Shown here one piece after another: positions 42,789 to 51,407 of a stretch of 64,000 nucleotides of DNA. The notes beneath the pieces are model-generated. The model did not search any database. It had not been told where the DNA came from and saw nothing but the letters and a program-made list of their open reading frames with translations. Location: NCBI RefSeq assembly GCF_014137975.1, contig NZ_JACGWZ010000005.1:248001-312000 (forward strand), written 5' to 3'. A program made the position numbers and the translations under genes. The stretch is from Halosaccharopolyspora lacisalsi. GTDB taxonomy: Bacteria > Actinomycetota > Actinomycetes > Mycobacteriales > Pseudonocardiaceae. Numbering within the stretch: position 1 is the stretch's first letter; each line of letters opens with the position of its first letter.

Positions 42789-43706
42789 TCAGATGAGGTT
42801 CGCGCGCTTGTAGAACCACGTCGAGGCCTTGGTGAGCAACCCGGCCGAGCTGAGGAACTCCATGAGCCCCGAGCAGCTCGAGCGCAGCAGCGACTTGTGG
42901 TGTTCGTTGTTCTTCGCCTCCCGCACGGCCCGCTTGGAGTCGAGTCCGGCGTTGGCGTAGACCTTCTTGCTCACCATGCTCGTGACGATGAAGTACGACA
43001 CGATCGAGATGACCAGGGCGTTGATCTGGCGGCGCGGCCGGCTCGCGTTGGCGAGCCGTTCCCGGGTCTCCTCCCGGGCGAACTTCATGTGCCGCGACTC
43101 CTCGACGACGTGGATGTTGTTGATGGTCCGGACGAACGGAGCGACCCGCTCGTCCCGCATCCAGTCCCGCTGCATGACGTCGAGGACCTCCTCGGCGACC
43201 AGGATCGCGGCGTAGGCCGCCTCCCCGAAGGCGAGGGCCTTGAACGCGCGGCCGAGCTCGATCACGACGCGGTGCGGGCGGTACGAGGGGGCGCGGAGCT
43301 TCGCGGCACCCCGCGCGAACATGATGGAATGCCGGCATTCGTCGGCGATCTCGGTCAACGCCCACTGGAAAGCGGGATCGGTCGGGTCCTTGGCGTAGAA
43401 GTCCCGCAGCACCATCTGCTGCAGAATCATCTCGAACCAGATGCCGGTGCTCGCCACCGAGGCGGCTTCCTGGCGCGTGAGCTCACGCCGTTGGTCCGGT
43501 GTCATTTCGTCCCAGTACGACGTTCCGTACAAGGTGCTCCACTCCGGACTCGCGCCGTGGAAGTCGGTGTCGAGCGGCGTCTCCCAGTCGACTTCCTGGG
43601 TGGGGTCGTAGGAGAGGGCCTCGGACGAGTCCAGCAACCTGCGAGCGACATCCTGGCGGTCGGAGTGTGTCGGTGCCGTTTCGGATCCGGTAGTGGCACT
43701 GGTCAT
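42789..43706 (-). CDS. AurF-like diiron oxygenase
   Basis: 305 residues. Iron-binding motifs are present: an N-terminal glutamate region (RQEAASVASTGIWFEMILQQ), EIADECRHSIMF (E-x3-H), AEEVLDVM and EESRHMKFARE (E-x2-H). This is the PF11583 group that includes AurF, which oxidises arylamines to nitro groups. An oxygenase needs two electrons, and the adjacent ferredoxin reductase is the natural source. Substrate unknown. Preceded by GTTACC-type direct repeats at 43733-43766. The protein has no signal peptide, but its middle (RQINALVISIVSYFIVTSM) is hydrophobic, and membrane association is possible. Confidence 0.85.
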   Translation of the reverse strand: MTSATTGSETAPTHSDRQDVARRLLDSSEALSYDPTQEVDWETPLDTDFHGASPEWSTLYGTSYWDEMTPDQRRELTRQEAASVASTGIWFEMILQQMVLRDFYAKDPTDPAFQWALTEIADECRHSIMFARGAAKLRAPSYRPHRVVIELGRAFKALAFGEAAYAAILVAEEVLDVMQRDWMRDERVAPFVRTINNIHVVEESRHMKFAREETRERLANASRPRRQINALVISIVSYFIVTSMVSKKVYANAGLDSKRAVREAKNNEHHKSLLRSSCSGLMEFLSSAGLLTKASTWFYKRANLI

Positions 43707-43732
43707 GGGGTCCCCCTTGGTGAGGCGACGAG

Positions 43733-43766
43733 GTTACCAGGAGGTAACTGTTACTGGTGGTAACAG
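43733..43766. promoter_or_regulatory. Tandem GTTAC...GTAAC operators of the diiron oxygenase operon
   Basis: Two imperfectly repeated dyads 17 bp apart: GTTACC-AGGA-GGTAAC (43733-43748) and CTGTTAC-TGGTG-GTAACAG (43748-43766). They lie 27-60 bp upstream of the diiron oxygenase ATG, overlapping the likely promoter. TetR-family regulators often bind such arms. Confidence 0.6.
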
Positions 43767-43905
43767 TGCATCGGCCGTACCGGCCGGGTCAAGACTTCCG
43801 GGGCGATCGCCGAAAAATCTCCGGATATGAAGTTCGCCTACCCGTAAGAGGGAGTCGGGAGCGCCGAGATCGTCGCCATCGGGCGAATCCCGAGCACAAT
43901 TCGTT

Positions 43906-45021
43906 TCAGTAGGCCGAGGAAGGGGGAGTGGTGGACGCGGTTTCGTCGCCGAAGAGGGAGAGTTGGTGCTGTCGCCGCGTCCGCTCGGCGGGCCGCTCCG
44001 CGGTGGAGTTCCGGGAGCCGGAGGCGGTGTCGTGCGTGGTCGGTCCGTGGCGTCGCTTCGCTTCGTCGACCAGGGCCAGCACCTCGTCGCTGTAGGTCTT
44101 CGACGGGTACGAGCCCGCTCCGTACAGGCGGGCGTACAGCGGCACCAGGTGTGGGTGCCGCCGTTGCAGCCAGGCTCGGTACCACTCCCGCGCGCCGGGG
44201 CGCAGGTGCAGCATCAACGGTGTCACGTCGGACGCACCCGCTCCGGCCAGCGCGGCCACCGTCTCTTCGAGCTGCTGCGGCGCGTCGCTGAGGCCGGGCA
44301 GGATCGGTGCCATCAGCACCGAACAGCCCACTCCCGCCTCGGCGAACCGGCGCACCACGTCCAAACGGCGCCGCGGTGACGGTGTTCCCGGCTCCACGTC
44401 GCGCCACAGCTCCTCGTCGACCGAACCGATCGACACCGCCACCGAGACCTCGGCACGTCGTGCCGCCTGGCTGATCAGCTCCAGGTCCCGCAGGATCAAC
44501 GTCCCCTTCGTCAGGATGGAGAACGGGTTCGCCCGGTCACGCAACGCGGTCAGGATCCGGGGCATCAGCCGGTACCGGCCCTCCGCGCGCTGATACGGGT
44601 CCGTGTTCGTGCCCATGGCCACCGGCTCGCCCGTCCACTTCGGACTGGCCAGTTCGCGGCGCACGAGCTCGCCCGCGTTGACCTTCACCACGATCTTCGA
44701 GTCGAAGTCGTGGCCCGAGTCCAGCTCCAGGTACTCGTGCGAGCGCCGCGCGAAGCAGTACACGCAGGCGTGGGCGCACCCGCGGTACGGGTTGACGGTC
44801 CAGCGGAAGGGAACGTGGGAGCCCCCGGGAACCCGGTTGATGATCGACTTGGCTCGGATCTCGATGGCCAGGGCCTCGTCGGTTCCCGGTGCGATGGCCT
44901 CGGCGCTCGGCTCCGCCAGTCCGGCGCGCCCGGTTCCCGCGTCGACGGCATCGGGTCGCGGCAGGTCCAGGGGCAGTGCCTCGTGCTCGGCGGCGATCAC
45001 TCGCTGGTTCTCCCACCTCAT
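43906..45021 (-). CDS. Radical SAM protein, Rv2578c family
   Basis: 371 residues from ATG 45021 (the longer frame to 45096 is not supported). The iron-sulfur motif is CAHACVYCF (C-x3-C-x2-C) in NPYRGCAHACVYCFARRSHEYLEL, residues ~85-100. MGTNTDPYQRAEGRYRLMPRIL and FSILTKGTLILRDLEL are family features. Rv2578c-like proteins are conserved in actinobacteria but of unknown substrate; similarity to spore-photolyase-like and DNA repair radical SAMs is noted for the broader group. Complete. Confidence 0.88.
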   Translation of the reverse strand: MRWENQRVIAAEHEALPLDLPRPDAVDAGTGRAGLAEPSAEAIAPGTDEALAIEIRAKSIINRVPGGSHVPFRWTVNPYRGCAHACVYCFARRSHEYLELDSGHDFDSKIVVKVNAGELVRRELASPKWTGEPVAMGTNTDPYQRAEGRYRLMPRILTALRDRANPFSILTKGTLILRDLELISQAARRAEVSVAVSIGSVDEELWRDVEPGTPSPRRRLDVVRRFAEAGVGCSVLMAPILPGLSDAPQQLEETVAALAGAGASDVTPLMLHLRPGAREWYRAWLQRRHPHLVPLYARLYGAGSYPSKTYSDEVLALVDEAKRRHGPTTHDTASGSRNSTAERPAERTRRQHQLSLFGDETASTTPPSSAY

Positions 45022-45376
45022 GCCTTGAGTCGAACACAGGTTCGATCGCTTGTCCAGTCGTTTCCGGGGGCGTCGGGGCCGGATCGGTGCGATCACGCGC
45101 GGCGAGCTCGTCGGGTCGGTGTTGTCGGCCGTCTGCGGTGGGGGATGTTCGTGCTTGAGCCGGGGCCGCTGAAGAAGGTGCCTCGTGGAGAGCTTTCTCG
45201 GGAACGAGCGGGGTTCGAAAGCATTGGACTTTTTCGCGCTCCCCCGAGGAGGCCGGCGAACAATGATCGGGGAGAAGTCGCTTCCGGAAGCGTTCCGGGA
45301 TTATCGGCGGTCGCCGAACGGCAGCCGGAAATTTCCCCGGGTAGGGCCCCGGTGCAGGGGCCCTACCCGGGGGAGG
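45022..45376. other. Gene-free stretch with terminator
   Basis: 355 bp between the radical SAM gene start and the LPMO stop. It contains the LPMO terminator (45335-45372); elsewhere no conserved coding pattern or other repeat was found. Confidence 0.5.
45335..45372 (-). terminator. Terminator of the LPMO gene
   Basis: Perfect 16-bp stem CCCCGGGTAGGGCCCC / GGGGCCCTACCCGGGG with a 6-nt loop, 4 bp after the LPMO stop in transcription direction. The minus-strand continuation is AAATTTCC. One of the strongest hairpins in the window. Confidence 0.75.
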
Positions 45377-45985
45377 TCAACCGAAGTCGACGTCGGAGCA
45401 GGAGTAGAAGGCGTTTCCGGTGTTGGCGATCTCCCAGGCGGCGAAGATCATGTGCCTGCCCTTCTTGTCCGCGGGAAGGGTGATCTCGTGGGTGACGGTG
45501 GCCGCCGGCTTCTTGCCCCCGAGGCCGACCTGGTGGAACGGGGCCGGCTCCAGCTGGTCGCGGGTGAGGGGCTTGCTCGGGTCCCAGCCGTTTTTGGTGA
45601 CGAAGTACCGGAACGACTCGGTCGAGTGCGCCGCGGTGATCTTCCACCGGAACGACACCTGCTGCCCGGCCTGAACCCGCGTAGCGGGCCACTTGCCGCC
45701 GCGCTGGTCGTCGAGGGCGGCGAAGCGGTCGTTGCCACCGCTGCACAGGTGTCCGTCGGCCGGGCCACCCCGGGGGAAGTCGCCCGGGCCCTCGACGCTC
45801 TGCGGCTCCCACCGGATCGCGCCGCAGCCGGTCACCGTGCCGTCGGCGCACAGCGCCTGCCGGCTCGGGGGGTCCTGGGTGAAGCCGTGCGCCTGCGCCG
45901 CACCGGCCGTCACGATCGGCATCGCCATCGTCGCCAGCCCGAACAGGGCGGTCCCGATCGTGCGGTTCGCCCGCTTGGTGAGCAT
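45377..45985 (-). CDS. AA10 lytic polysaccharide monooxygenase
   Basis: 202 residues from ATG 45985, with AAAGGAA upstream. Sec signal peptide ending AGAAQA; the mature protein starts HGFTQDPPSRQ, so the N-terminal His forms half of the copper histidine brace. The second brace His is in KITAAHSTESFRYF (~residue 120). Family features CGAIRWEPQSVEG, GGNDRFAALD and RYFVTKNGWDPSKPLTRDQLEP are all present. It oxidatively cleaves chitin or cellulose outside the cell using copper and peroxide or oxygen. No binding module follows. Fits with GH12/GH3 at 33-37 kb. Confidence 0.92.
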   Translation of the reverse strand: MLTKRANRTIGTALFGLATMAMPIVTAGAAQAHGFTQDPPSRQALCADGTVTGCGAIRWEPQSVEGPGDFPRGGPADGHLCSGGNDRFAALDDQRGGKWPATRVQAGQQVSFRWKITAAHSTESFRYFVTKNGWDPSKPLTRDQLEPAPFHQVGLGGKKPAATVTHEITLPADKKGRHMIFAAWEIANTGNAFYSCSDVDFG

Positions 45986-46385
45986 GCGTGTTCCTTTCGG
46001 GGTTCGTTAGAACATGAAGATCAATCATGTTTGTCGGGGAAGCTCAGCTTAGATCCTCCGAGTGGGGGTGCGATACCCGTGACGAGCGGAATCACCGAAT
46101 CGGCAAGTTTCGTTACTCGTCGTTTTCGTCGTTTGGTCGTCGAATACAAAACCAGCCGTGATGTCCGTCGATCTTTTGTAGGACGCACACGACGAATATT
46201 CCTTTTCGGGGGCGGGAGGTCGGTACCGCTTCTCCCGGACGGCGACCGCGACCGCGTCTCCGCGTGCCGGGACGATTGCGGAACCGCCGCCGGCGGGTAC
46301 ATCGGGGGAGCGAGCCGACGCGACCCGCGGCGAAGGGCGCGGAAACCGGCCGAGGCGGAACAACCGATGCGGTCGAGGGGCGAGG
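45986..46385. promoter_or_regulatory. Divergent promoter region of LPMO and esterase genes
   Basis: 400 bp, no recognisable gene. An inverted repeat AACATGA / TCATGTT (7-bp arms, 7-nt loop, 46011-46031) lies 26 bp upstream of the LPMO start and may be its operator. The rest shows AT-richer stretches near 46110-46200 but no clear repeat. Confidence 0.45.
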
Positions 46386-47705
46386 ATGACCAGTACGGAA
46401 ACGACCGGGCGGATCCAGCGGGAAGCGTGGCCGCTGCGTGAGCCCGGTGACCTGGATCCACTGCTGGACGAGGTGGGCTCGGCCCGAGTGGTCATGGTGG
46501 GGGAAGCCTCGCACGGCACCTCGGAGTTCTATCGCTGGCGCGCGGAGCTCACTCGACGCCTGGTGGCCGAGAAGGGGTTCTCGTTCGTCGCCGTCGAGGG
46601 GGACTGGCCGGACTGCCACACCGTGCACCGCAGCGTGGTCGGAGCGGCCGGTGCACCGGAGGATCCGCGCGAGGCTCTGAACGCCTTCGCCCGCTGGCCG
46701 ACGTGGATGTGGGCCAACGAGGAGGTCGTGGAGTTCGCGCGGTGGCTCCGTGCCCACAACCGGGGACTGGCGCGGCAGGACCGAGTCGGCTTCCACGGAC
46801 TGGACGTCTACAACCTGTGGGACTCGCTGCGTGCGGTGCTGGCTTACGTGGCCGAGCACGAGCCGGATCACCTGCCGGCCGCGCGCGAAGCGCTGCGCTG
46901 CTTCGAGCCCTACGGCGAGAGCCCGCAGTCCTACGCGCTGGCGAGCCGGATGGTGCCGGAGAGCTGTGAGGCGGAGGTCGTCGCGCTGTTGCGGGACGTG
47001 CGGGCGGCCCGGGGCGGTTCGCAGTCCGACGCGGGTGCCCTGGAGGAGCGGTTCATCGCCGAGCAGAACGCGGAGGTCGCCGCCGGTGCGGAGCGCTACT
47101 ACCGGGCCATGGTCAGCGGTGGAGCCGAGTCGTGAAACGTCCGGGACGCCCACATGGTCGACACGCTGGATCGGCTGCTCGACCAGTACGGGCCGGAACC
47201 CAAGGCCGTCGTGTGGGAGCACAACACCCACGTCGGCGACGCCAGGGCCACCGACATGTCCGCGGCCGGAATGGTCAGCACCGGGCAGTTGGTGCGTGAG
47301 CGCCACGCCGACGACGGCGTTCTGCTGATCGGTTCCGCCACTCACCGGGGAAGCGTCATCGCCTCGGACAGCTGGAACGGCCCGGTTCGTCGGATGCCCG
47401 TGCCCCCGGCCCGCCCGGGCAGTCTGGAAACCCTGTTGCACGAGGCGCGCGACGGTGCCGACGCCCTGTTCGTCTTCCCCACCGACCAGGAGGACAGGAA
47501 CGGGTGGCTGCGGCAGGTGCTCGATCACCGGGCGGTCGGCGTGATCTTCCAGCCGGACGTCGAGCGCTGGGGCAACTACGTCCCCACCGTTCCGGGGCGC
47601 CGCTACGACGCGCTGCTGTACTGCGATCGCACCACCGCGCTGAGCCCGCTGCACCCGGTGGAACGGGCGGATACCGAGCCGGAGGCCTTCCCGAGCGGCG
47701 ACTGA
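46386..47705 (+). pseudogene. Erythromycin-esterase-like gene with in-frame TGA
   Basis: ATG 46386 starts a protein with VVMVGEASHGTSEFYRWR, VAVEGDWPDCHTVHR, RWPTWMWANEEVVEFARWLR and RVGFHGLDVYNLW, all typical of the erythromycin esterase superfamily (ester hydrolysis via a His/Glu site). At 47133-47135 a TGA interrupts ES-x-NVRDAHMVDTL, where family members have Trp (SWN), so TGG became TGA. The same frame then continues 190 codons with VVWEHNTHVGDARATDM and RYDALLYCDRTTALSPL. A reading start at ATG 47154 could give a separate C-terminal fragment. Confidence 0.8.
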
Positions 47706-47904
47706 AAACCTCGCGGACTCCGCGGTCCCCGCAGGACCTGCGTGAGGCGGAGCGAGGAGCTGAGAACTTCGGGTTCGTCACGAGCTCGACCGTGGAGGGA
47801 CGGCCGTCGGGTACGAGTGGGACACGGCCCTCCCATCGCAGCGGGAACGGGGCAGCCGACCGGCGCGCGGACGCCCCGGACCGCGTGATCCGCCATGACC
47901 GGAG

Positions 47905-47931
47905 GAAGGAGCCCGGGGGCCGGGCTCCTTC
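47905..47931 (-). terminator. Terminator of the Cys-rich protein gene
   Basis: 11-bp perfect stem GAAGGAGCCCG / CGGGCTCCTTC with a 5-nt loop, 17 bp beyond the stop (47948) of the minus-strand gene. Confidence 0.6.
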
Positions 47932-47947
47932 GACGCTCGAGAACGGA

Positions 47948-48349
47948 TCAGCTGATCGTTTCGAGCAGGGACTGGCAGGCTCGGGCGCAGCGCTGGCATT
48001 CCTCGGCGCAGATACGGCAGTGTGCGTGCATGTTCGCGTGCTGCTCGCACTGGTCACCGCAACTGGAGCAGGCCTGGATGCAGGCCTGCAGCTGCGCGCG
48101 GGTGATGTTGGCGTCGTAACCGGTGTGGCGGGACAGGACGCGAGCGGTGGTGTCGCAGATGTCGGCGCAGTCGAGGTTGCTGCGGACGCACTTGCGCAGC
48201 TGATCCACTTTTTGTTCGCTCAGGCAGGCGTCGGCGCAGGCGGTGCAGGACTGGGCACACTGGACCGCGGCCTGTACGGCGTCGGCGAGCAGGGACCGAT
48301 CGATGTTGACCTCACCCGGGTAGGTGTCGATCATTTCCCGTACGGGCAT
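47948..48349 (-). CDS. Four-helix bundle copper-binding protein (DUF326/Csp-like)
   Basis: 133 residues from ATG 48349, with AGGAGG upstream. Sixteen cysteines line a helical bundle: CAQSCTACADAC, CVRSNLDCADIC, CIQACSSCGDQC and HCRICAEECQRCARAC. These Cx3C repeats are the hallmark of the Csp/DUF326 copper storage proteins, which bind many Cu(I) ions inside the bundle. No signal peptide, so cytosolic. Role: copper storage or detoxification, relevant to copper enzymes such as the AA10 LPMO nearby. Confidence 0.9.
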   Translation of the reverse strand: MPVREMIDTYPGEVNIDRSLLADAVQAAVQCAQSCTACADACLSEQKVDQLRKCVRSNLDCADICDTTARVLSRHTGYDANITRAQLQACIQACSSCGDQCEQHANMHAHCRICAEECQRCARACQSLLETIS

Positions 48350-48872
48350 GGTGCTCCTCCTTCGAACTCGGTTGTCGATGGAATACCCGGATCGCCGGCC
48401 CGGTATTCGCCCGTGTGAGGAAGATCGTCCGGCGCTCTCGGTCGAGGCCGCCCCGCCACGCCGTGCCCCGACGGCTCTCGGCCGCCAGCACCGCACCTCG
48501 ATCCCGGGGGAGACGCTGACGAGCGCACGGGCAAGTGGTGATCAATGCCGCTGCGGTGACCGTTCCCGCGGCAGGGGATCTCCGGAGAAGGCCGGGACCA
48601 CGCGAGCGGTGGCGATCGGTACGAGCATTCGACTTCACGAGCACGTGCCTGCCCACCACCGACAAGGGGAGCGTGCCCGCGCCGGACTCTTGCCCGGAGC
48701 TGGTGGTCTGCTCCACGCGGTGGCGATGACGTGCGCGGGCTGGAGCGACGGACCAGAGGGGAGGCATCGGGCTTTCCGCACGACGGTCGCCGGGTGGTGC
48801 GCTGGGAGGGACTGCCCTCCGGGCTGTGAGCGCGATCCCGTGATTCCGGGCGAACCATCGGTGGTCGCCGGG
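48350..48872. other. Gene-free stretch
   Basis: 523 bp between the copper protein and the VOC protein. The open frames seen here have arginine/proline-rich translations typical of non-coding GC-rich DNA. No repeat or regulatory motif recognised. Confidence 0.45.
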
Positions 48873-49274
48873 TCACCCGGCGGGCGGTGCGAAGAACTCC
48901 AGGGCGATGTTGTCCGGGTCGCGGAAGGACACTCCCGAGCCGTAGTGCGCGTCGACGATCCCGCCGTGGGCGATGCCGAGTTCGTCGAGTCGGGAGCACC
49001 ACCGCTCCAGCTCAGCGCGGTTCGCGCACGCGAAGGCGATGTGGTCCAGCCCGGGGCGGCGTTCGTCGAAGGGTGCGTCCCCACCGGCGGGGTGGCTGTG
49101 CAAGCCGAACAGCTGCCCACCGCCCAGCGCGAACACAGTGTGGTGGAAACCGCCCTTCGGCTCGTCCTCGTCGAGCACGGGTTCGGTTCCGAAAAGGGCG
49201 CTGTACCACCGCACGCTGCGCGACAGCTCCGTCACGGTGATCGCGGCATGAGTGATCGGTGGAAATGAAGTCAT
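48873..49274 (-). CDS. VOC family protein (glyoxalase-like)
   Basis: 133 residues from ATG 49274; longer in-frame readings are rejected. The VOC pattern is present: ITHAAITVTELSRSVRWYSALFG, GFHHTVFALGGGQLFGLHSHPAG, LDHIAFACANRAELERW and SGVSFRDPDNIALEFFAPPAG. Members bind a divalent metal and act as glyoxalase-, dioxygenase- or resistance-type proteins. The substrate is unknown. Confidence 0.87.
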   Translation of the reverse strand: MTSFPPITHAAITVTELSRSVRWYSALFGTEPVLDEDEPKGGFHHTVFALGGGQLFGLHSHPAGGDAPFDERRPGLDHIAFACANRAELERWCSRLDELGIAHGGIVDAHYGSGVSFRDPDNIALEFFAPPAG

Positions 49275-50148
49275 GAATCCAGTGCTCCTCGCGGAATGGC
49301 TTGCGTTGCGGGTCGTGCGAGGAACCCCATCCGGGGCCTCTTCGAGCGGATCCGCCGCTTTCTGAAAGAACCTCTCGTTCCTGCGTCGGCAGTGCCTCAT
49401 CGGATCTCAGGAGCACGACCGGGATCGTAGAGCTCTTTCGGCCTGTCGGCAATGCTCCGATCGTATGACCTGTCACTTCGACGGATCGTCGCGATCGAGG
49501 GCGAGGAGTCCCGGACAACACAGCGGGCCACAGGGTCGCGACAGTTTTTTTCGGTTTCTCCGGTGTCCATGTCGAAGAACCGGGCCGTCCTGGCGCTTCC
49601 TCCGCCACGGATGGACGCTGACGGCCAACGAATGGTGGTTCGGTGTGGGGCCTCGGTCACGTGAGACGTGCGAGGAGCCGGGAACCACGCGGTCGACTAC
49701 CCGTCCGATCGGGCAGGTCGATGTGGCGATCAGGATAGTTAAGGGCGGATGCGGCGGCGATTACCATCCGGAGGGACGCGCGTCCGACGATCGGGTGGTT
49801 GGGATCACGTCTGCAGAAGGAGCCGCCGTGGAACGTCGTGCTGTTGAGCGGACACCTCCAGGTGTCGGCGACCTGTCCCGGCGGTGACCGCGCGAAACCT
49901 CCACGAAGTGGAACTGATGAGGTGCTTGCGGGATGGGCGATGATGTGTGCCGGGACGGGTCGGACGTGACCGATGACGAGATCCACCGCGTGCACGGCGC
50001 GGCCGACCTCACCCTGGTGGAGGAGCGCGTTCGGCGTGGCGGTCCCCCTTGAGCAGTTCGGACCGGTACGCGACGTCATCGATCCAGGAACCGCTTTTTG
50101 AGCACGACGATGTAATTTGGAGCACGTAGTCGTCTCGGAGGGAACATC
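49275..50148. other. Long gene-free stretch before the iron alcohol dehydrogenase
   Basis: 874 bp without a supported gene. A 39-codon frame at 49933-50052 (MGDDVCRDGSDVTDDEIHRV) has an acidic start but no clear ribosome binding site and no known relative. The 100 bp before 50149 are locally AT-rich (TTTTTGAG near 50094) and end with GGAGGGAA, the ribosome binding site of the dehydrogenase. Several short arginine-rich frames are artefacts. Confidence 0.5.
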
Positions 50149-51399
50149 ATGACTGGACTTCGTCCGAGAGTGGACGACTCCGACGTCGAGACGATCACCG
50201 AACAGCTCAGTGGTCCGAACCGCTTCGCGGGTTCGACCGGCCCGAAGACCTCGCAGCTCGCGAAGTTCCACGCGCCCGAGATCGTGTTCGGCCCGGAATC
50301 GCTGTCCGAGCTCGGGCACAGCGCGGGACGTCTGGGCGCCCGCCGCCCTTTTCTGGTCACCGACCCGGGCGTGGTCGAGGCCGGCTGGGTTTTCGAAGCG
50401 TGCGAGCATCTCCGCTCCGTCGGCCTGTCGCCCGTGGTCTGGGACGAGCTCACGCCCAATCCGAAGGACTACGAGGTGCAGGCTGCGTACGCCGAGTACG
50501 TGGAAACCGGGAGCGACGTGATCATCGCGGTCGGTGGCGGCTCGTGCGTCGACGCGGCCAAGGGAGTGGCCATCCTCTCGGGAAACGGAGGTCACATCCT
50601 GAGCTACGAGGGCGTGGACGAGGTGGTCAAACCGATCCCGCCCCTGGTCATGGTTCCGTCCACATCCGGTACCGGGGCCGATGTCTCGCAGTTCTGCGTC
50701 GTGACCGATACGGCCGAATCGACCAAGGTCACGATCATCAGCCGCACCCTGGTTCCCGAGATCTCGATCATCGACCCGCGGTTGTTGACCACCATGCCGG
50801 AGTGGCTCAACGCCGCCACCGGACTCGATGCGCTCACCCACGCGGTCGAGGCCTACGTGTCTCGGGCGCACAACCCGCTCACCGATCACCACGCACTGCA
50901 CGCCGTCGGCCTCGTGACGAGGAACCTCCTGCACACGTTGATCGAACCGCTCCAGGTGCAGGCGAGGTCGGCGATGGCGCAGGGGGCGTTGGAAGCGGGC
51001 ATGGCCTTCACCAACGCGATCCTCGGGGCAACGCACGCGATGAGTCATCAGGTGGGTGGTTTGCTCGACGCTCCGCACGGCGTGATCAACGGGATCCTGC
51101 TGCCGCATGTCATCCGGTTCAACGCCGCGCGGGATCCGGGGCGCTACAGTCCGCTGGCGTCGGCGGCGGGGATCGACACCGATCGGGTGCCCAGCGACGA
51201 GGTCGCCGACCGGCTCGCCGATCGCGTCCGCGAACTGGCCGATTCGGTTGGTGTCCCCCGTGGTTTGCGGAGTCTGGGGGTGGGCGAGCACAACGTCGGC
51301 CATCTCGCCCGCACGTCTCTGCGCGACGCCTGCTTGGCCACGAACCCGCGCGAAATGAACCAAGGGGAGATCGAACAGCTGTTCCGCAGCGCCATGTGA
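50149..51399 (+). CDS. Group III iron-containing alcohol dehydrogenase
   Basis: 416 residues from ATG 50149. It carries the NAD-binding VGGGSCVDAAKGVAI and STSGTGADVSQF, and metal-region motifs TGLDALTHAVEAYVS and GATHAMSHQVGGLLDAPHG (Fe-binding His). Class III enzymes include 1,3-propanediol dehydrogenase. Its position, immediately followed by the MadS-like kinase and MadR-like regulator, matches the M. smegmatis MSMEG_6239 neighbourhood (knowledge-based). Likely a mycofactocin-linked alcohol oxidation partner; a substrate such as ethanol or a diol is inference. Confidence 0.85.
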   Translation: MTGLRPRVDDSDVETITEQLSGPNRFAGSTGPKTSQLAKFHAPEIVFGPESLSELGHSAGRLGARRPFLVTDPGVVEAGWVFEACEHLRSVGLSPVVWDELTPNPKDYEVQAAYAEYVETGSDVIIAVGGGSCVDAAKGVAILSGNGGHILSYEGVDEVVKPIPPLVMVPSTSGTGADVSQFCVVTDTAESTKVTIISRTLVPEISIIDPRLLTTMPEWLNAATGLDALTHAVEAYVSRAHNPLTDHHALHAVGLVTRNLLHTLIEPLQVQARSAMAQGALEAGMAFTNAILGATHAMSHQVGGLLDAPHGVINGILLPHVIRFNAARDPGRYSPLASAAGIDTDRVPSDEVADRLADRVRELADSVGVPRGLRSLGVGEHNVGHLARTSLRDACLATNPREMNQGEIEQLFRSAM

Positions 51400-51407
51400 G
51401 GCTATCG

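Noticed and set aside
47133-47135. Selenocysteine coding at the esterase TGA
   Set aside because: The position is a conserved Trp, not Cys or a redox site, and no selenium-machinery gene or downstream stem-loop is evident.
48535-48729. Small plus-strand frame in the 48.4-48.9 kb gap
   Set aside because: Composition typical of non-coding GC-rich DNA; no ribosome binding site or hydrophobic/motif content.
49933-50052. 39-codon acidic mini-gene upstream of the iron alcohol dehydrogenase
   Set aside because: No convincing ribosome binding site, no recognised relative and short length.
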